NCBI RefSeq assembly: GCF_044904675.1
Contig: NZ_JADIKJ010000016.1
Location: forward strand, 1 to 64,000
Reading direction: 5' to 3'
Length of the DNA: 64,000 nt
Origin: Dyella_B jejuensis
Lineage (GTDB): Bacteria; Pseudomonadota; Gammaproteobacteria; Xanthomonadales; Rhodanobacteraceae
How positions within the stretch are numbered: the stretch's first letter is position 1; each line of letters opens with the position of its first letter. The translations under genes were made by a program, and so were the position numbers. The notes beneath the pieces are model-generated. The model was not told the DNA's origin. It did no database searches and worked only from the letters and a program-made list of their open reading frames with translations. Positions 36,398 through 44,521 of the stretch are shown here, piece by piece.

Positions 36398-37122
36398 AGG
36401 CCGGTCATGTCCGCCATCGTCCCTTTCCACGCGCCATCACCATGGCGTTCCAGCCGATCGTCGATATCGCCGCAAAGAAAATATTTGCCCACGAAGCCCT
36501 GGTGCGCGGTCAGGATGGCGCGCCGGCGCACGACATCCTGGCCAGCGTCAATGCCGGCAACCAATATGCGTTCGACCGGCTCTGCCGCGCCACCGCGCTC
36601 GAATGGGGTTCGCGCTTGACGCTGCCCGGCTTGCTGTCGATCAATTTCCTGCCCAATGCGGTCCATGATCCACACGAATGCATGCAGGCGACGGCGGCTG
36701 CCGCGCAGCAAGCCGGCTGGCCGCTGACGCGGCTGATGTTCGAGGTCAACGAACAGGAAGCGGTGGCGGAGCCGGAACGCTTGCTGGTGATACTGCAGGC
36801 CTATCGCGCGCACGGCATCCTCGTTGCCATCGACGACTTCGGCGCGGCGTATTCGGGCCTCAATTTGTTGGCGGACTTCCAGCCGGATCTGCTCAAGCTG
36901 GATCTCGCGCTCGCCCGCGGCGTCTCGCTGGATCGTCCGCGCCAGGCGATCATCCGCCACACGGTAGGCATGTGCGAGGAGCTTGGCGTGCAGGTAGTGG
37001 CCGAAGGGATCGAGAAACCGGACGACTGCCGCGCGCTCTATGACCTGGGCATTTCCTTGCAACAGGGATATCTGTTTTCCAGGCCGGTCATCGAAGGCGC
37101 TCCCAAGGTGCGATTCGCATGA
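36394..37122 (+). CDS. EAL-domain c-di-GMP phosphodiesterase
   Basis: A 242-residue stand-alone EAL protein that should cleave c-di-GMP to pGpG. Catalytic features are intact: HEALVRG (EAL), the Asn in INFLPNAV, Glu in FEVNEQE, DDFGAAYSGL, LLKLD and VVAEGIE, and Gln in QQGYLFSRP. No sensor domain, so its activity probably depends on its partner: the ATGA overlap couples it to the MASE1-PAS-GGDEF protein, placing synthesis and breakdown under one transcript. Confidence 0.92.
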   Translation: MKAGHVRHRPFPRAITMAFQPIVDIAAKKIFAHEALVRGQDGAPAHDILASVNAGNQYAFDRLCRATALEWGSRLTLPGLLSINFLPNAVHDPHECMQATAAAAQQAGWPLTRLMFEVNEQEAVAEPERLLVILQAYRAHGILVAIDDFGAAYSGLNLLADFQPDLLKLDLALARGVSLDRPRQAIIRHTVGMCEELGVQVVAEGIEKPDDCRALYDLGISLQQGYLFSRPVIEGAPKVRFA

Positions 37123-37153
37123 GGTGATCGTCCGGCCCGCCGGCAGTACGCGG

Positions 37154-37256
37154 CTGCCCAGGGATGCTCTGATCCATGCTACGCACAACACACGCTGCGA
37201 GCCTTCTGGACATCATGCCGCCTACGTAGCATGGATCAGATCATCCCCAGGCAGCG
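37154..37256. repeat. Nested-palindrome element, copy C (internally deleted)
   Basis: About 100 bp. The left outer arm (GATGCTCTGATCCATGCTACG, 37164-37184) is joined directly to the right inner arm (CGCTGCGAGCCTTCTGGACATC) and right outer arm (CGTAGCATGGATCAGATCATCC). The whole left inner half of copy B is absent. Lies 30 bp after the EAL stop codon; the operon is thus bracketed by copies B and C. Confidence 0.75.
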
Positions 37257-37336
37257 ACTCGATCGGAGGTGACTCCCTAAGGCCTGGCGATCCGGTGTTT
37301 ACGCCACCATGCCAGCGTCTCGGGCAGACTCTGCGC

Positions 37337-38113
37337 ATGCCATCCATGAGCATCGGCCAGCTCGTCCTGCTCGCCGCCATCGGCGTCGTGGTGGGGATCA
37401 TCAACGCGATTGCTGGCGCGGGATCGCTGATTACCTTTCCGGCGCTGATCGCCTTCGGCTTGAACCCATTGGTCGCCAACGTCACCAATTGCGTCGGCGT
37501 TACCGCCGGCAACTTTTCCGCTACGGCGGCTTTCCGCCATGAGCTTCGCGGCCAGTGGCCCGCGCTTCGACGCATGCTGCTGGCCACGGCGCTGGGCTCG
37601 CTGGCCGGTGGCATCCTCCTGCTCACGCTGCCCAGCAAGATCTTCAATTTCATCGCGCCGTTATTGGTCGCGATCGGCTCCGTGATGACGCTGTTGCAGC
37701 CGTGGCTGGTGAAACGGATCCAGGCACGCCGTGCGCAAGCGAATGCGCACGCCCATGGCGCGAGCTTCCAGGTTTTCATTTTCCTGATCGCACTGTATGG
37801 CGGCTATTTCGGCAGCGGCATCGGGCTGCTGTTTTTCGCAGTACTCAGCATCTGGTTCGCCGATCGCGGCGCGCACCAGATCGATGGCATGAAGTCCGTG
37901 CTGCAGGGATTGTCGAACGGTTGCGCCGGCCTGCTGTTCTGCTTTATCGCGCCCGTGCATTGGCCGGCGGCCATCGTGCTCAGCTTGAGCGGGCTGCTGG
38001 GCGGCCCGCTCGGCGTCGTGCTGGCGCGCCGTGTGCCGGCCAAGCCGCTGCGCATGGGCATCGGTATCACCGGATTGGCGGCAGCCGTCCTCATCGCCAT
38101 CCGCATCGCCTGA
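37337..38113 (+). CDS. TauE/SafE-family membrane exporter
   Basis: A 258-residue inner-membrane protein with about eight helices in two similar halves, each starting with a conserved Gly/Ala-rich loop (GIINAIAGAGSLITFPAL and GGYFGSGIGLLFFAVLS). This is the TauE/SafE anion exporter family, associated with sulfite, sulfoacetate or other organosulfur anions. No sulfur metabolism gene is adjacent, so the substrate is open. Start at 37337 or 37346; neither has a strong ribosome-binding site. Confidence 0.88.
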   Translation: MPSMSIGQLVLLAAIGVVVGIINAIAGAGSLITFPALIAFGLNPLVANVTNCVGVTAGNFSATAAFRHELRGQWPALRRMLLATALGSLAGGILLLTLPSKIFNFIAPLLVAIGSVMTLLQPWLVKRIQARRAQANAHAHGASFQVFIFLIALYGGYFGSGIGLLFFAVLSIWFADRGAHQIDGMKSVLQGLSNGCAGLLFCFIAPVHWPAAIVLSLSGLLGGPLGVVLARRVPAKPLRMGIGITGLAAAVLIAIRIA

Positions 38114-38275
38114 ACCGCGCCCATGCCGAGGCGGATGGACCTGCGAGCTGGCAAGCCATTCATGTGGCCTGCGTAGACTTCCAGCGGAATGACGCAGCAC
38201 CTGCGCATGTGTGGAGATTATCGTCACGCGCTTGCTTGGCGCGTCACGGCACTGTGATCACCAGAGGAGCACGAC

Positions 38276-38947
38276 ATGTCGAATCGAAACAGATATGGCA
38301 CGCTGGCAGGCGCTTGGCTGCTTGCTGTGGCAAGCGCCGGCTTGGTGCAGGCAGGAACCGCCGCGCCGGGCGATGGCAAGCTTGGCGATGAGGACAGCAG
38401 CTTCCTGCGGCAGGCCGCGCAAGATGGCATGGCCATGGCACAGCTCGGGCAGCTTGCGTTGCAGCGATCTTCCGATCCGAAAGTGAAGCAGCTGGCGCAG
38501 CAACTGGTGGATGACCAGGGCAAGAACAGCGAGCAATTCAAAACGCTGGCGCAACGCAAGCACGTGACGCTACCCACCACCCTGGGCGCTGATGCGCAGA
38601 AGCAGGACAAGTCGCTGCAGGCCAAGCAAGGCAGTGCCTTTGATGAGGCCTGGTCCAAGGCCGTGGCCGATGATCAAAAGAAAACAGTGAAAGCGTTCAC
38701 CCAGGAAAGCAAGCAAGCCAAGGATGCGGACGTCAAGCAGTTCGCCCAAGATAACGTGGCCGCGCTCAACCGTCGCATGCAAACCGCGCAGCAACTGGCG
38801 GAAATACCCCAGGCGCGCGATCAGGCCATGGATGATGCCATGAAGGCCGCTTCCAGCCCGATGAGTACGCCGACCGCCGGCATGTCGGGCGCAAGTGCCA
38901 CGACCACGCCAGCCGAAGCGGGCGCAACGTCCGCGCTCAGACATTGA
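38276..38947 (+). CDS. DUF4142 exported protein
   Basis: A 223-residue exported protein. A signal peptide covers about residues 1-29. A DUF4142 domain follows: long helices with the pattern DSSFLRQAAQDGMAMAQLGQLAL and VKQLAQQLVDDQGKNSEQFKTLA, a ferritin-like bundle. A low-complexity Ser/Thr/Ala tail ends the protein. DUF4142 proteins are often stress-induced and lie next to CsbD genes, as here. GAGGAG precedes the ATG. Confidence 0.88.
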   Translation: MSNRNRYGTLAGAWLLAVASAGLVQAGTAAPGDGKLGDEDSSFLRQAAQDGMAMAQLGQLALQRSSDPKVKQLAQQLVDDQGKNSEQFKTLAQRKHVTLPTTLGADAQKQDKSLQAKQGSAFDEAWSKAVADDQKKTVKAFTQESKQAKDADVKQFAQDNVAALNRRMQTAQQLAEIPQARDQAMDDAMKAASSPMSTPTAGMSGASATTTPAEAGATSALRH

Positions 38948-39089
38948 GCGCAAGGGTTTCCAACCGTTGCATGAATTGTTATGACGCGCTCAGCAACGTC
39001 GCGAAGGCTTTCACCGAATTTGCACCCTGGCGTGCCGCGCACGTGAGCATTCTGGACTCAACCGCAATGGTGCGGCGAGGAGGAAAGTG

Positions 39090-39269
39090 ATGGACAAGAA
39101 TCGCACTGAAGGCACGAAACACGAGATCAAGGGTGGCCTGAAAGAAGCCGCCGGCAAAGTAACCGGTAACCACGCCCGCGAGGCAGCCGGCAACATAGAG
39201 AAGAATGCCGGCAAGGTGCAGAAGGAAATCGGCAAGGCCAACGACGAAGCGAAGAAGCACCAGCATTGA
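39090..39269 (+). CDS. CsbD-family stress protein
   Basis: A 59-residue highly charged protein. GTKHEIKGGLKEAAGKVTGN is the CsbD signature, followed by an Ala/Lys-rich helix. CsbD proteins accumulate under general stress in many bacteria; the molecular role is unknown. GAGGAGGAAAG precedes the ATG at 39090 (a GTG just before is possible). It follows the DUF4142 gene. Confidence 0.9.
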   Translation: MDKNRTEGTKHEIKGGLKEAAGKVTGNHAREAAGNIEKNAGKVQKEIGKANDEAKKHQH

Positions 39270-39416
39270 AGCAACGGTACGCCAGGCACCAGCAAACGCC
39301 TGATGAATTAATTTTTTCGAAGGATTGATCGATGGAAGTCACGGCGACTTCGCAAGGGACTGAACAAAGAAAGGGCGCCAACCTCGGGTTGTGTCAAAAC
39401 TGCCTTGGCGACCCAG

Positions 39417-39447
39417 AAAGCACGCTCCGCGAGGAGCGTGCTTTTTT
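39417..39447 (+). terminator. Strong intrinsic terminator inside the foldback element
   Basis: AAAGCACGCTCC-GCGA-GGAGCGTGCTTT, perfect 12-bp stem followed by TTT. It lies 150 bp after the CsbD stop and probably ends that transcript. Confidence 0.75.
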
Positions 39448-39513
39448 ATGGATGCGTTGATCTCAGGCGGCTTGCAGGTCTCCGATCAACGGCGCGGTGC
39501 TATAGATCATGAC

Positions 39514-39544
39514 GACAATGCCCTCGATCTGCGAGGGCATTGTC
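39514..39544. repeat. Perfect 13-bp hairpin inside the foldback element
   Basis: GACAATGCCCTCG-ATCTG-CGAGGGCATTGTC. It lacks a T-run, so it is less likely a terminator; it may be a structural part of the element or of an RNA made from it. Confidence 0.6.
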
Positions 39545-39641
39545 TTCCAACGAGCGAAGCTACAGCCAGGTCGATTTACGAGTTTTGACACAGGCTGAAG
39601 TTGGCGCCCTTTCTTTTCATCTGGCGTACCAGCAGCTCAAG

Positions 39642-40490
39642 TCAATGCAGGCCGGTGCGTACAGTATTCCCGTTGTACGCACGCAGGTGATAGACGCGAT
39701 GTACATGGCCTGCGCCCAGGTGGCCGCCAATCACCGCGGCGATCAGGCCCAGGAACACGCTCAGGAACAAGATCCACAGGGCGCATGCGGCGTAGTGGGC
39801 CGCACGATCGGCGCGGCTCTTCGCATCCATGCGCGCGGCCTGCACGTCGGGTGCGATCGTAGCCAGGATGCGCGCGCCATCGGCCGAGCTGGTGCCGTTG
39901 TTGGCAGCGAAAAGATTGGCGGCGACATCGTCGCGGCCGGCCAGCAGCGCCGCCACGATGCTGCCGCTGGCGGCCCGATCATGGGCGTTGAGGTGGGCGG
40001 TCACATCCGCCTGCAATACCGCCAGCGACCCATTGCCAAGCAAGGCCTGCGGTCCGGACGCCATGGGTGCTTCCGCGGAGGGCGGCGGCGGCGGCGCGTT
40101 GCCGCCTGAAGGGCCTCGTCCGTGCGCGGCAAGACCCAATGCGAGCCACAATGCGGCGGCGGTGACCGACAGGCCCCACACCGTTGCGCCATGCAACGTA
40201 CCTACCGTGCGGTCGTCATGCGCGGCGGTCCAGCTGGCGAACATGCCACCCAGCCACAAAGCGACGATCCACGAGAGAACCAGCCAGATCGCGGTACCGG
40301 CGCCGATACCCTTCGCGCTCGCCGACAGGTCCCACGCATTGAAGAAAGAAAATCCCAGTGCCAGACCACCCAGGTACAACAAAGCGACGATGCCTGTGGC
40401 GACCAGCCATCCAGCAAAAACCGCGCGGAAGCTAACGGATGCGAATCGGCTCTCCGAGGTGTTCATCTGAGCCACTACCACGTCTGCCAT
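39642..40490 (-). CDS. Four-helix membrane protein of unknown function
   Basis: A 282-residue protein with two pairs of transmembrane helices at the N-terminal half, a proline-rich linker (GGNAPPPPPSAEAPM), a helical soluble region (residues about 150-225) and a last hydrophobic helix. No known domain. GGAG lies 8 nt before the ATG. It follows the 47-residue small membrane protein gene by about 40 bp; the two are probably co-transcribed. Confidence 0.7.
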   Translation of the reverse strand: MADVVVAQMNTSESRFASVSFRAVFAGWLVATGIVALLYLGGLALGFSFFNAWDLSASAKGIGAGTAIWLVLSWIVALWLGGMFASWTAAHDDRTVGTLHGATVWGLSVTAAALWLALGLAAHGRGPSGGNAPPPPPSAEAPMASGPQALLGNGSLAVLQADVTAHLNAHDRAASGSIVAALLAGRDDVAANLFAANNGTSSADGARILATIAPDVQAARMDAKSRADRAAHYAACALWILFLSVFLGLIAAVIGGHLGAGHVHRVYHLRAYNGNTVRTGLH

Positions 40491-40530
40491 GGCCGTTCTC
40501 CTTGCCTATGCGGAAAAATGGTGTCGTGCG

Positions 40531-40674
40531 TCAGGCGCAACCGCGCAACAGCGCGATCAGGATCAGTACGGGGATCGGCACGCCCAGCAACCAGAGCAAT
40601 ACATAGCCGATACCGCCGCGCTGGCGCCGGGGAGCGTTCGATGATGATTCGTCTTGCCGGTTGGTCGGATCCAC
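40531..40674 (-). CDS. Small single-span membrane protein (47 residues)
   Basis: A GTG start with AGGAG 7 nt upstream gives a 47-residue protein: a polar, Arg/Ser-rich N-terminus (MDPTNRQDESSSNAPRRQ) and one hydrophobic helix (GYVLLWLLGVPIPVLILIALL) ending in RGCA. The GVPIP motif inside the helix is typical of a widespread class of short membrane proteins of unknown function. First gene of a probable two-gene operon. Confidence 0.65.
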   Translation of the reverse strand: MDPTNRQDESSSNAPRRQRGGIGYVLLWLLGVPIPVLILIALLRGCA

Positions 40675-40860
40675 GGGCTTGCTCCTGTCGGCCTGGAATA
40701 ATGGGATTGCAACGTTTTCCTCGCCGTACAAAGACGCCGCCAGGCAGTGCCCATGTACGTGCGCAGCACCCTAACTACGCTGGCCACGGTGAGAGGTACG
40801 TGCAAGTGGCGTGGCGCCCGCCGTCATGCCACCCACGGGCGTGACGACGCCACGCCCAGG

Positions 40861-41751
40861 TCATCGATCGCCCAGCCCATACACCTGCCCGCCTTCGCCC
40901 GCGCGATATAACGTGCCGCGTGGCGCCTCGGCGCGGCGATCCTTTTGCTGCTTGTCGGCAAGCTTGGCGGAAAACTTGTCCGCCAGCGCCGGCAGTACTT
41001 TGGAGGTCAGGGTATTGATCGAGGCCATGGCGCCCACGGTGACATGGCGACCGCCCTCTTCGGCTGCCTTGAGGATCGCCTCGGCCACCTTCTGCGGATC
41101 GATGCGCGGGGAAGGCAGCTTGGGTTCTTGCTGCATGTAGTTGCGCGCGTGCTGCGGATAGGGCGTATTCACGGCCGTGGGCTGGATAAGCGTGATGGAC
41201 ACGTCGCTCTTTTCCACTTCCTCCACTTCCACGCGCAGCGCATCGGTAAAGCCCTTCACCGCATGCTTTGATGCCGAATACATGCCCTGGTACGGCACCA
41301 CGGCATCGGATACCTCGCTGCCCACATTGATCAGCGCGCCGCCCTGGGTACGCAAATACGGCAAGGCGGCGAGCGAACCGTTCACCACGCCCCAGAAGTT
41401 GATATCAAAAAGCTTGCGGCTGTCCTGTTCGCTGACCTCGGACAATTTTCCGTAAATCGCCACGCCGGCATTATTTACCCAGGTATGGATGCCGCCGAAC
41501 GCGGCGACAGCTTCGTCCGCCAGCATTTTCAGCTGGTCCGGATCGCTGACGTCAGTGGGAATGGCCCTGGCGATACCGCCGTGCTGGTGGATATGGGCAG
41601 CGATATCGTGCAGTGTGTCCTCGCTGCGGGCCGCGACGATAACCTTGGCGCCACGTTCGGCAGCGAGCAAGGCCGTGCACAGGCCGATGCCGCTGGAAGC
41701 ACCGGTAATAACGATGACTTGTTCATTGAGCGGACGATGTCTGCGCGCCAT
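40861..41751 (-). CDS. Short-chain dehydrogenase/reductase
   Basis: A 296-residue NAD(P)-dependent oxidoreductase. The cofactor motif TGASSGIG is at residues 16-23, NNAG at about 92-95 (WVNNAGVAIYG), and the catalytic Tyr/Lys in YSASK. The Arg in AARSE after the second strand suggests NADP(H) preference. A 60-residue C-terminal extension is typical of the subfamily named SDR family oxidoreductase in many soil bacteria; the substrate is unknown. AGGAGATC precedes the ATG. Confidence 0.9.
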   Translation of the reverse strand: MARRHRPLNEQVIVITGASSGIGLCTALLAAERGAKVIVAARSEDTLHDIAAHIHQHGGIARAIPTDVSDPDQLKMLADEAVAAFGGIHTWVNNAGVAIYGKLSEVSEQDSRKLFDINFWGVVNGSLAALPYLRTQGGALINVGSEVSDAVVPYQGMYSASKHAVKGFTDALRVEVEEVEKSDVSITLIQPTAVNTPYPQHARNYMQQEPKLPSPRIDPQKVAEAILKAAEEGGRHVTVGAMASINTLTSKVLPALADKFSAKLADKQQKDRRAEAPRGTLYRAGEGGQVYGLGDR

Positions 41752-42035
41752 GGGAGATCTCCTGCTTTTAATGCGCGCCTTTCTCCCGACAATGGAAGAT
41801 GACGCGCTACTTCGTTATAGATGACTCATCATGGGCGGAACGTGGTGAATCGCGCAGCTAGCCTCCGTGATAGTGCGGTGAGCAGCGATCGAGCGCGAGC
41901 GTGGCGCCATGACATGCGCACGACGATGCTGAAAGCCAGGCCGTCGTTACACTGCGCCATAACCCACTATTGCCGCATGGCTCACGTGCTCGCGGTTAGC
42001 GTGTATCTACCTACTGTTTTCAGGAGTGGAACACC

Positions 42036-42488
42036 ATGCGTGCAACTCAGGCAACACTCTCAGCGCTGGCGCTTTGCGGCGCGCTTGCAGCCGGCCAGGC
42101 TTTCGCCCAAACCTCGGGCAGCGCGGGCGGCACGTCCGCTGGCGGCCAGGCAGGCGGTGCCCAGCAAGGCACCATGCAAGGCAACCCTGCGCAAACCACG
42201 CCGCAGCAGCAGACCTCGCCACAGCAAGGTGCCACGCAAAACGGTGGCATGAACAATGGCGGCATGTCGGGAAGCGGCAGCGGGACCAATGGCAATAGCA
42301 ACGGCAGCTACAACAGCAACGGCAGCCGCTCTTCCAGTCACAGCCATTCGCACAGAAGCAACTCGAGCAGCAACGGCTCCAGTACCAGTCCCTCCAATGG
42401 CGGAACAAACAACGGTGGCGTCAGCAACGGTGGCATGGATTCCAGCAACGGAAGCAGTTCGCCGACATCGGGCGGTTCCGGCCACTGA
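42036..42488 (+). CDS. Secreted low-complexity Asn/Gly/Ser/Gln-rich protein
   Basis: A 150-residue exported protein. Residues 1-24 are a signal peptide (LSALALCGALAAGQAFA). The mature chain is almost entirely Gly, Ser, Asn, Gln and Thr, with a short Ser-His repeat (SSHSHSHRSNSSS) and no hydrophobic core, so it should be disordered. AGGAG precedes the ATG, and a good terminator follows, which supports a real gene. Function unknown; a matrix or metal-binding role is speculation. Confidence 0.72.
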   Translation: MRATQATLSALALCGALAAGQAFAQTSGSAGGTSAGGQAGGAQQGTMQGNPAQTTPQQQTSPQQGATQNGGMNNGGMSGSGSGTNGNSNGSYNSNGSRSSSHSHSHRSNSSSNGSSTSPSNGGTNNGGVSNGGMDSSNGSSSPTSGGSGH

Positions 42489-42509
42489 TTTTTCCGATCG
42501 TTGAGCGTG

Positions 42510-42545
42510 CGCCGGCATCGCGAGCAGGATGCCGGCGTACTTTTG
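42510..42545 (+). terminator. Intrinsic terminator of the low-complexity protein gene
   Basis: Perfect 10-bp stem CGCCGGCATC / GATGCCGGCG with an 8-nt loop, followed by TACTTTTG, 20 bp after the stop codon. It also lies at the 3' end of the convergent TetR gene. Confidence 0.75.
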
Positions 42546-42548
42546 TGC

Positions 42549-43295
42549 TTAGACCGATCGGGTGGCGGACTGCAGCTTGCGTCCGCCGCCTGCCGCCGGA
42601 ACGGCAACCCAGCTGTGCAACAAGGTGCGTGTCTGCGCCAGTATCACGTCCTTGATCAGGGCGCCCTTGGTGGCATCGATTTCCCTCCAGCCAAGCACCT
42701 CCAGACAGGCGCCAGGCGGATAGTGGAACGACAGGATTTGCCCCTTCAGCGTAAGCAGCCGGATGCGCGTGACCGGATCATCCGGCGCCAGGCCGCTGAT
42801 GCGTGCCAGCAAACCGAGGGTAACCCTGTTCAAGGGCTGGCGCAGATGCTTGCGCAATAGCTTGGATGCCACGTCCGGCGCTTCACCCGCCAGTTCCCGG
42901 CCAATGAGCTGGCCTTTCGACGCATGCGAGGGCGTCAGCATGCTGTCCACCATCGCTGCCTGGATTCCGATGAACGCTTCGATCAGCGTTTCCGTATCGC
43001 TGTCGGCTTTTTTCAGCGCAGCGCTGGCGTAGCGCATGGCGGGCGCGAAGCGCGCCTTCAGTTCATGGGTGATGTATTCGGCGCAGGCCTGGTAAAGGCC
43101 TTCCTTGCTCTGGAAGTAGTACTGCAGCGCCGGAGCATTCACGCCGGCGGCGGCGGCGATGTCGCGCGTGGAAGCGCCGGCGAAGCCATGCTCGCCGAAT
43201 AACTCCAGCGCCGCGGCGATGATGCGTTGGCGTGTTTCATCGCCACGCGCATAGCCTCCGGCAGAAGGACGGCGAGGGCGCTTGGTCTGGCTCAT
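42549..43295 (-). CDS. TetR-family repressor (CecR/CerR type) of the efflux operon
   Basis: A 248-residue TetR regulator. The helix-turn-helix (GASTRDIAAAAGVNAPALQYYFQSKEGLY) has the NAPALQYYFQSKEG form of the CecR/YbiH group; the C-terminal DUF1956-like ligand domain is also of that group. It is divergent from the emrA-like gene, and two copies of a palindrome lie between them. GGAGAAAA precedes the ATG at 43295; the frame stays open upstream through the operators, which is not real coding. Confidence 0.9.
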   Translation of the reverse strand: MSQTKRPRRPSAGGYARGDETRQRIIAAALELFGEHGFAGASTRDIAAAAGVNAPALQYYFQSKEGLYQACAEYITHELKARFAPAMRYASAALKKADSDTETLIEAFIGIQAAMVDSMLTPSHASKGQLIGRELAGEAPDVASKLLRKHLRQPLNRVTLGLLARISGLAPDDPVTRIRLLTLKGQILSFHYPPGACLEVLGWREIDATKGALIKDVILAQTRTLLHSWVAVPAAGGGRKLQSATRSV

Positions 43296-43332
43296 GCGGG
43301 TTTTCTCCTGCTCACCCCTGCGAAGGTACCCT

Positions 43333-43376
43333 TTGACAAATTTATTCCAATCGGAATAAATATTCCACCTGGAATA
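43333..43376 (+). promoter_or_regulatory. Efflux operon promoter with two TetR operators
   Basis: TTGACA at 43333-43338 is a perfect -35 box, with a TAAATA-like -10 about 18 bp downstream. Two palindromes overlap it: TTATTCC-AATC-GGAATAA (42-59 of this stretch, 43342-43359) and TATTCC-ACCT-GGAATA (43361-43376), both with ATTCC-N4-GGAAT cores 19 bp apart. Binding would block RNA polymerase; this fits repression by the divergent TetR protein. Confidence 0.75.
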
Positions 43377-43393
43377 ATTTTGGACGACAGCGC

Positions 43394-44521
43394 ATGCCCG
43401 CTCCCACCGGTCCCACACCTGGCGACGTGTCGAACGCGGCTGCCGCTCCTTCCGCGCGCCGGTCGAAAGTGCGGCGGATTCTTCTACCCGTAGGCCTGGT
43501 GCTGGCTATCGTGGCGGTGATTGCGCTGGCCTATTGGTGGATCGTCGGCCGTTTCATGCAAAGCACCGACGATGCGTATTTGCAGGCAGACAGCGTCACC
43601 GTGGCGCCGAAAGTCAGCGGCTACGTCACCGATGTCTACGTGGGCGACAACGCCACGGTAAAGGCGGGCGATCCGTTGGTGCGCCTCGATAGCCGGCAGT
43701 ATCGGGCCGCCTTGAACCAGGCCCGGGCAACGGTCGACGCGCGCAAGGCGGATATTCAGCGGGCGCAGGCGGGCATGGTGCAGCAACGCGCCGCCATCGA
43801 GCAGGCCAGGGCCCAGTGGCAGGCAGCCCAGGTCAGCAGTCGCCATGCGGAAGACGAGGTGCGCCGCTACGGTCCGCTGGCCAAAAGCGGCGCGGAAAGC
43901 GGCGATCAGCTGTCGGTGCTGGTCAGCAATCGCGATCAGGCGCGCGCCAACCTGGCGGCCGACATCGCCGCCGTCGACCAGGCCCAGGCGAGAATGGCCG
44001 ATCTGACCGCGCAGATCGCCCAGGCGCGCGCGCAGCTGGAGGCCGCGCAGGCATCCGCACAGCAATCACAACTGGATTTGCAGGACACGCTGGTTCGCAG
44101 TTCGCTGGCTGGCCGCGTGGGTGACCGCAGTGTGCGCGTCGGGCAGTACGCGCAGCCGGGTACGCGCATGATGACGGTGGTGCCGGTGCAGAACGTCTAC
44201 CTCACCGCCAACTTCAAGGAAACGCAGATCGGCCGCATGCGCGCGGGCCAGTCGGCAACCATCCACGTGGATGCCTTGCCGGACGCGAAACTGCATGGCG
44301 TGGTCGAAAGCTTCGCGCCGGGCACCGGTTCGGAATTTGCGCTGCTGCCGCCGGAAAACGCCACCGGCAACTTCACCAAGATCGTGCAGCGCGTGCCGGT
44401 GCGCATTCGCCTGGACGCGGATGAGCAAACGCGCAAGTTGCTGATGCCGGGACTGTCGGTCACGGTGGACGTGGATACGCGCCCGGGGCGGGACGACCCG
44501 GCAGGCGACCATCATGGCTGA
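43394..44521 (+). CDS. EmrA/HlyD-family membrane fusion protein
   Basis: A 375-residue periplasmic adaptor of a tripartite multidrug pump. A single N-terminal transmembrane helix (about residues 28-51) is followed by STDDAYLQADSVTVAPKVSGYV, the EmrA-type barrel-sandwich start, a long coiled-coil hairpin rich in Ala/Gln, and a beta barrel (YLTANFKETQIGRMRAGQ). It overlaps the transporter gene by 8 bp. First gene of the operon controlled by the TetR operators just upstream. Confidence 0.93.
   Translation: MPAPTGPTPGDVSNAAAAPSARRSKVRRILLPVGLVLAIVAVIALAYWWIVGRFMQSTDDAYLQADSVTVAPKVSGYVTDVYVGDNATVKAGDPLVRLDSRQYRAALNQARATVDARKADIQRAQAGMVQQRAAIEQARAQWQAAQVSSRHAEDEVRRYGPLAKSGAESGDQLSVLVSNRDQARANLAADIAAVDQAQARMADLTAQIAQARAQLEAAQASAQQSQLDLQDTLVRSSLAGRVGDRSVRVGQYAQPGTRMMTVVPVQNVYLTANFKETQIGRMRAGQSATIHVDALPDAKLHGVVESFAPGTGSEFALLPPENATGNFTKIVQRVPVRIRLDADEQTRKLLMPGLSVTVDVDTRPGRDDPAGDHHG

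Larger units (their letters stand above)
39367..39617. mobile_element. MITE-like foldback element with two internal hairpins
   Basis: About 250 bp bounded by imperfect inverted repeats of roughly 35 bp (left 39367-39400, right 39582-39617, four mismatches; shared blocks TTGGCGCCCTTTCTTT and GTTTTGACACA). Inside are two perfect stem-loops, at 39417-39444 and 39514-39544. No transposase and no clear target-site duplication was seen. The size and end structure fit a miniature inverted-repeat element mobilised in trans. Confidence 0.6.

Noticed and set aside
39087..39269. Foldback element and CsbD gene considered as a toxin-antitoxin locus
   Set aside because: The small gene is a clear CsbD protein and no second small gene is coupled to it.
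39391..39588. 65-codon frame inside the foldback element
   Set aside because: It is built from the hairpins and terminator of the element and has no ribosome-binding site; a coding role is unlikely.
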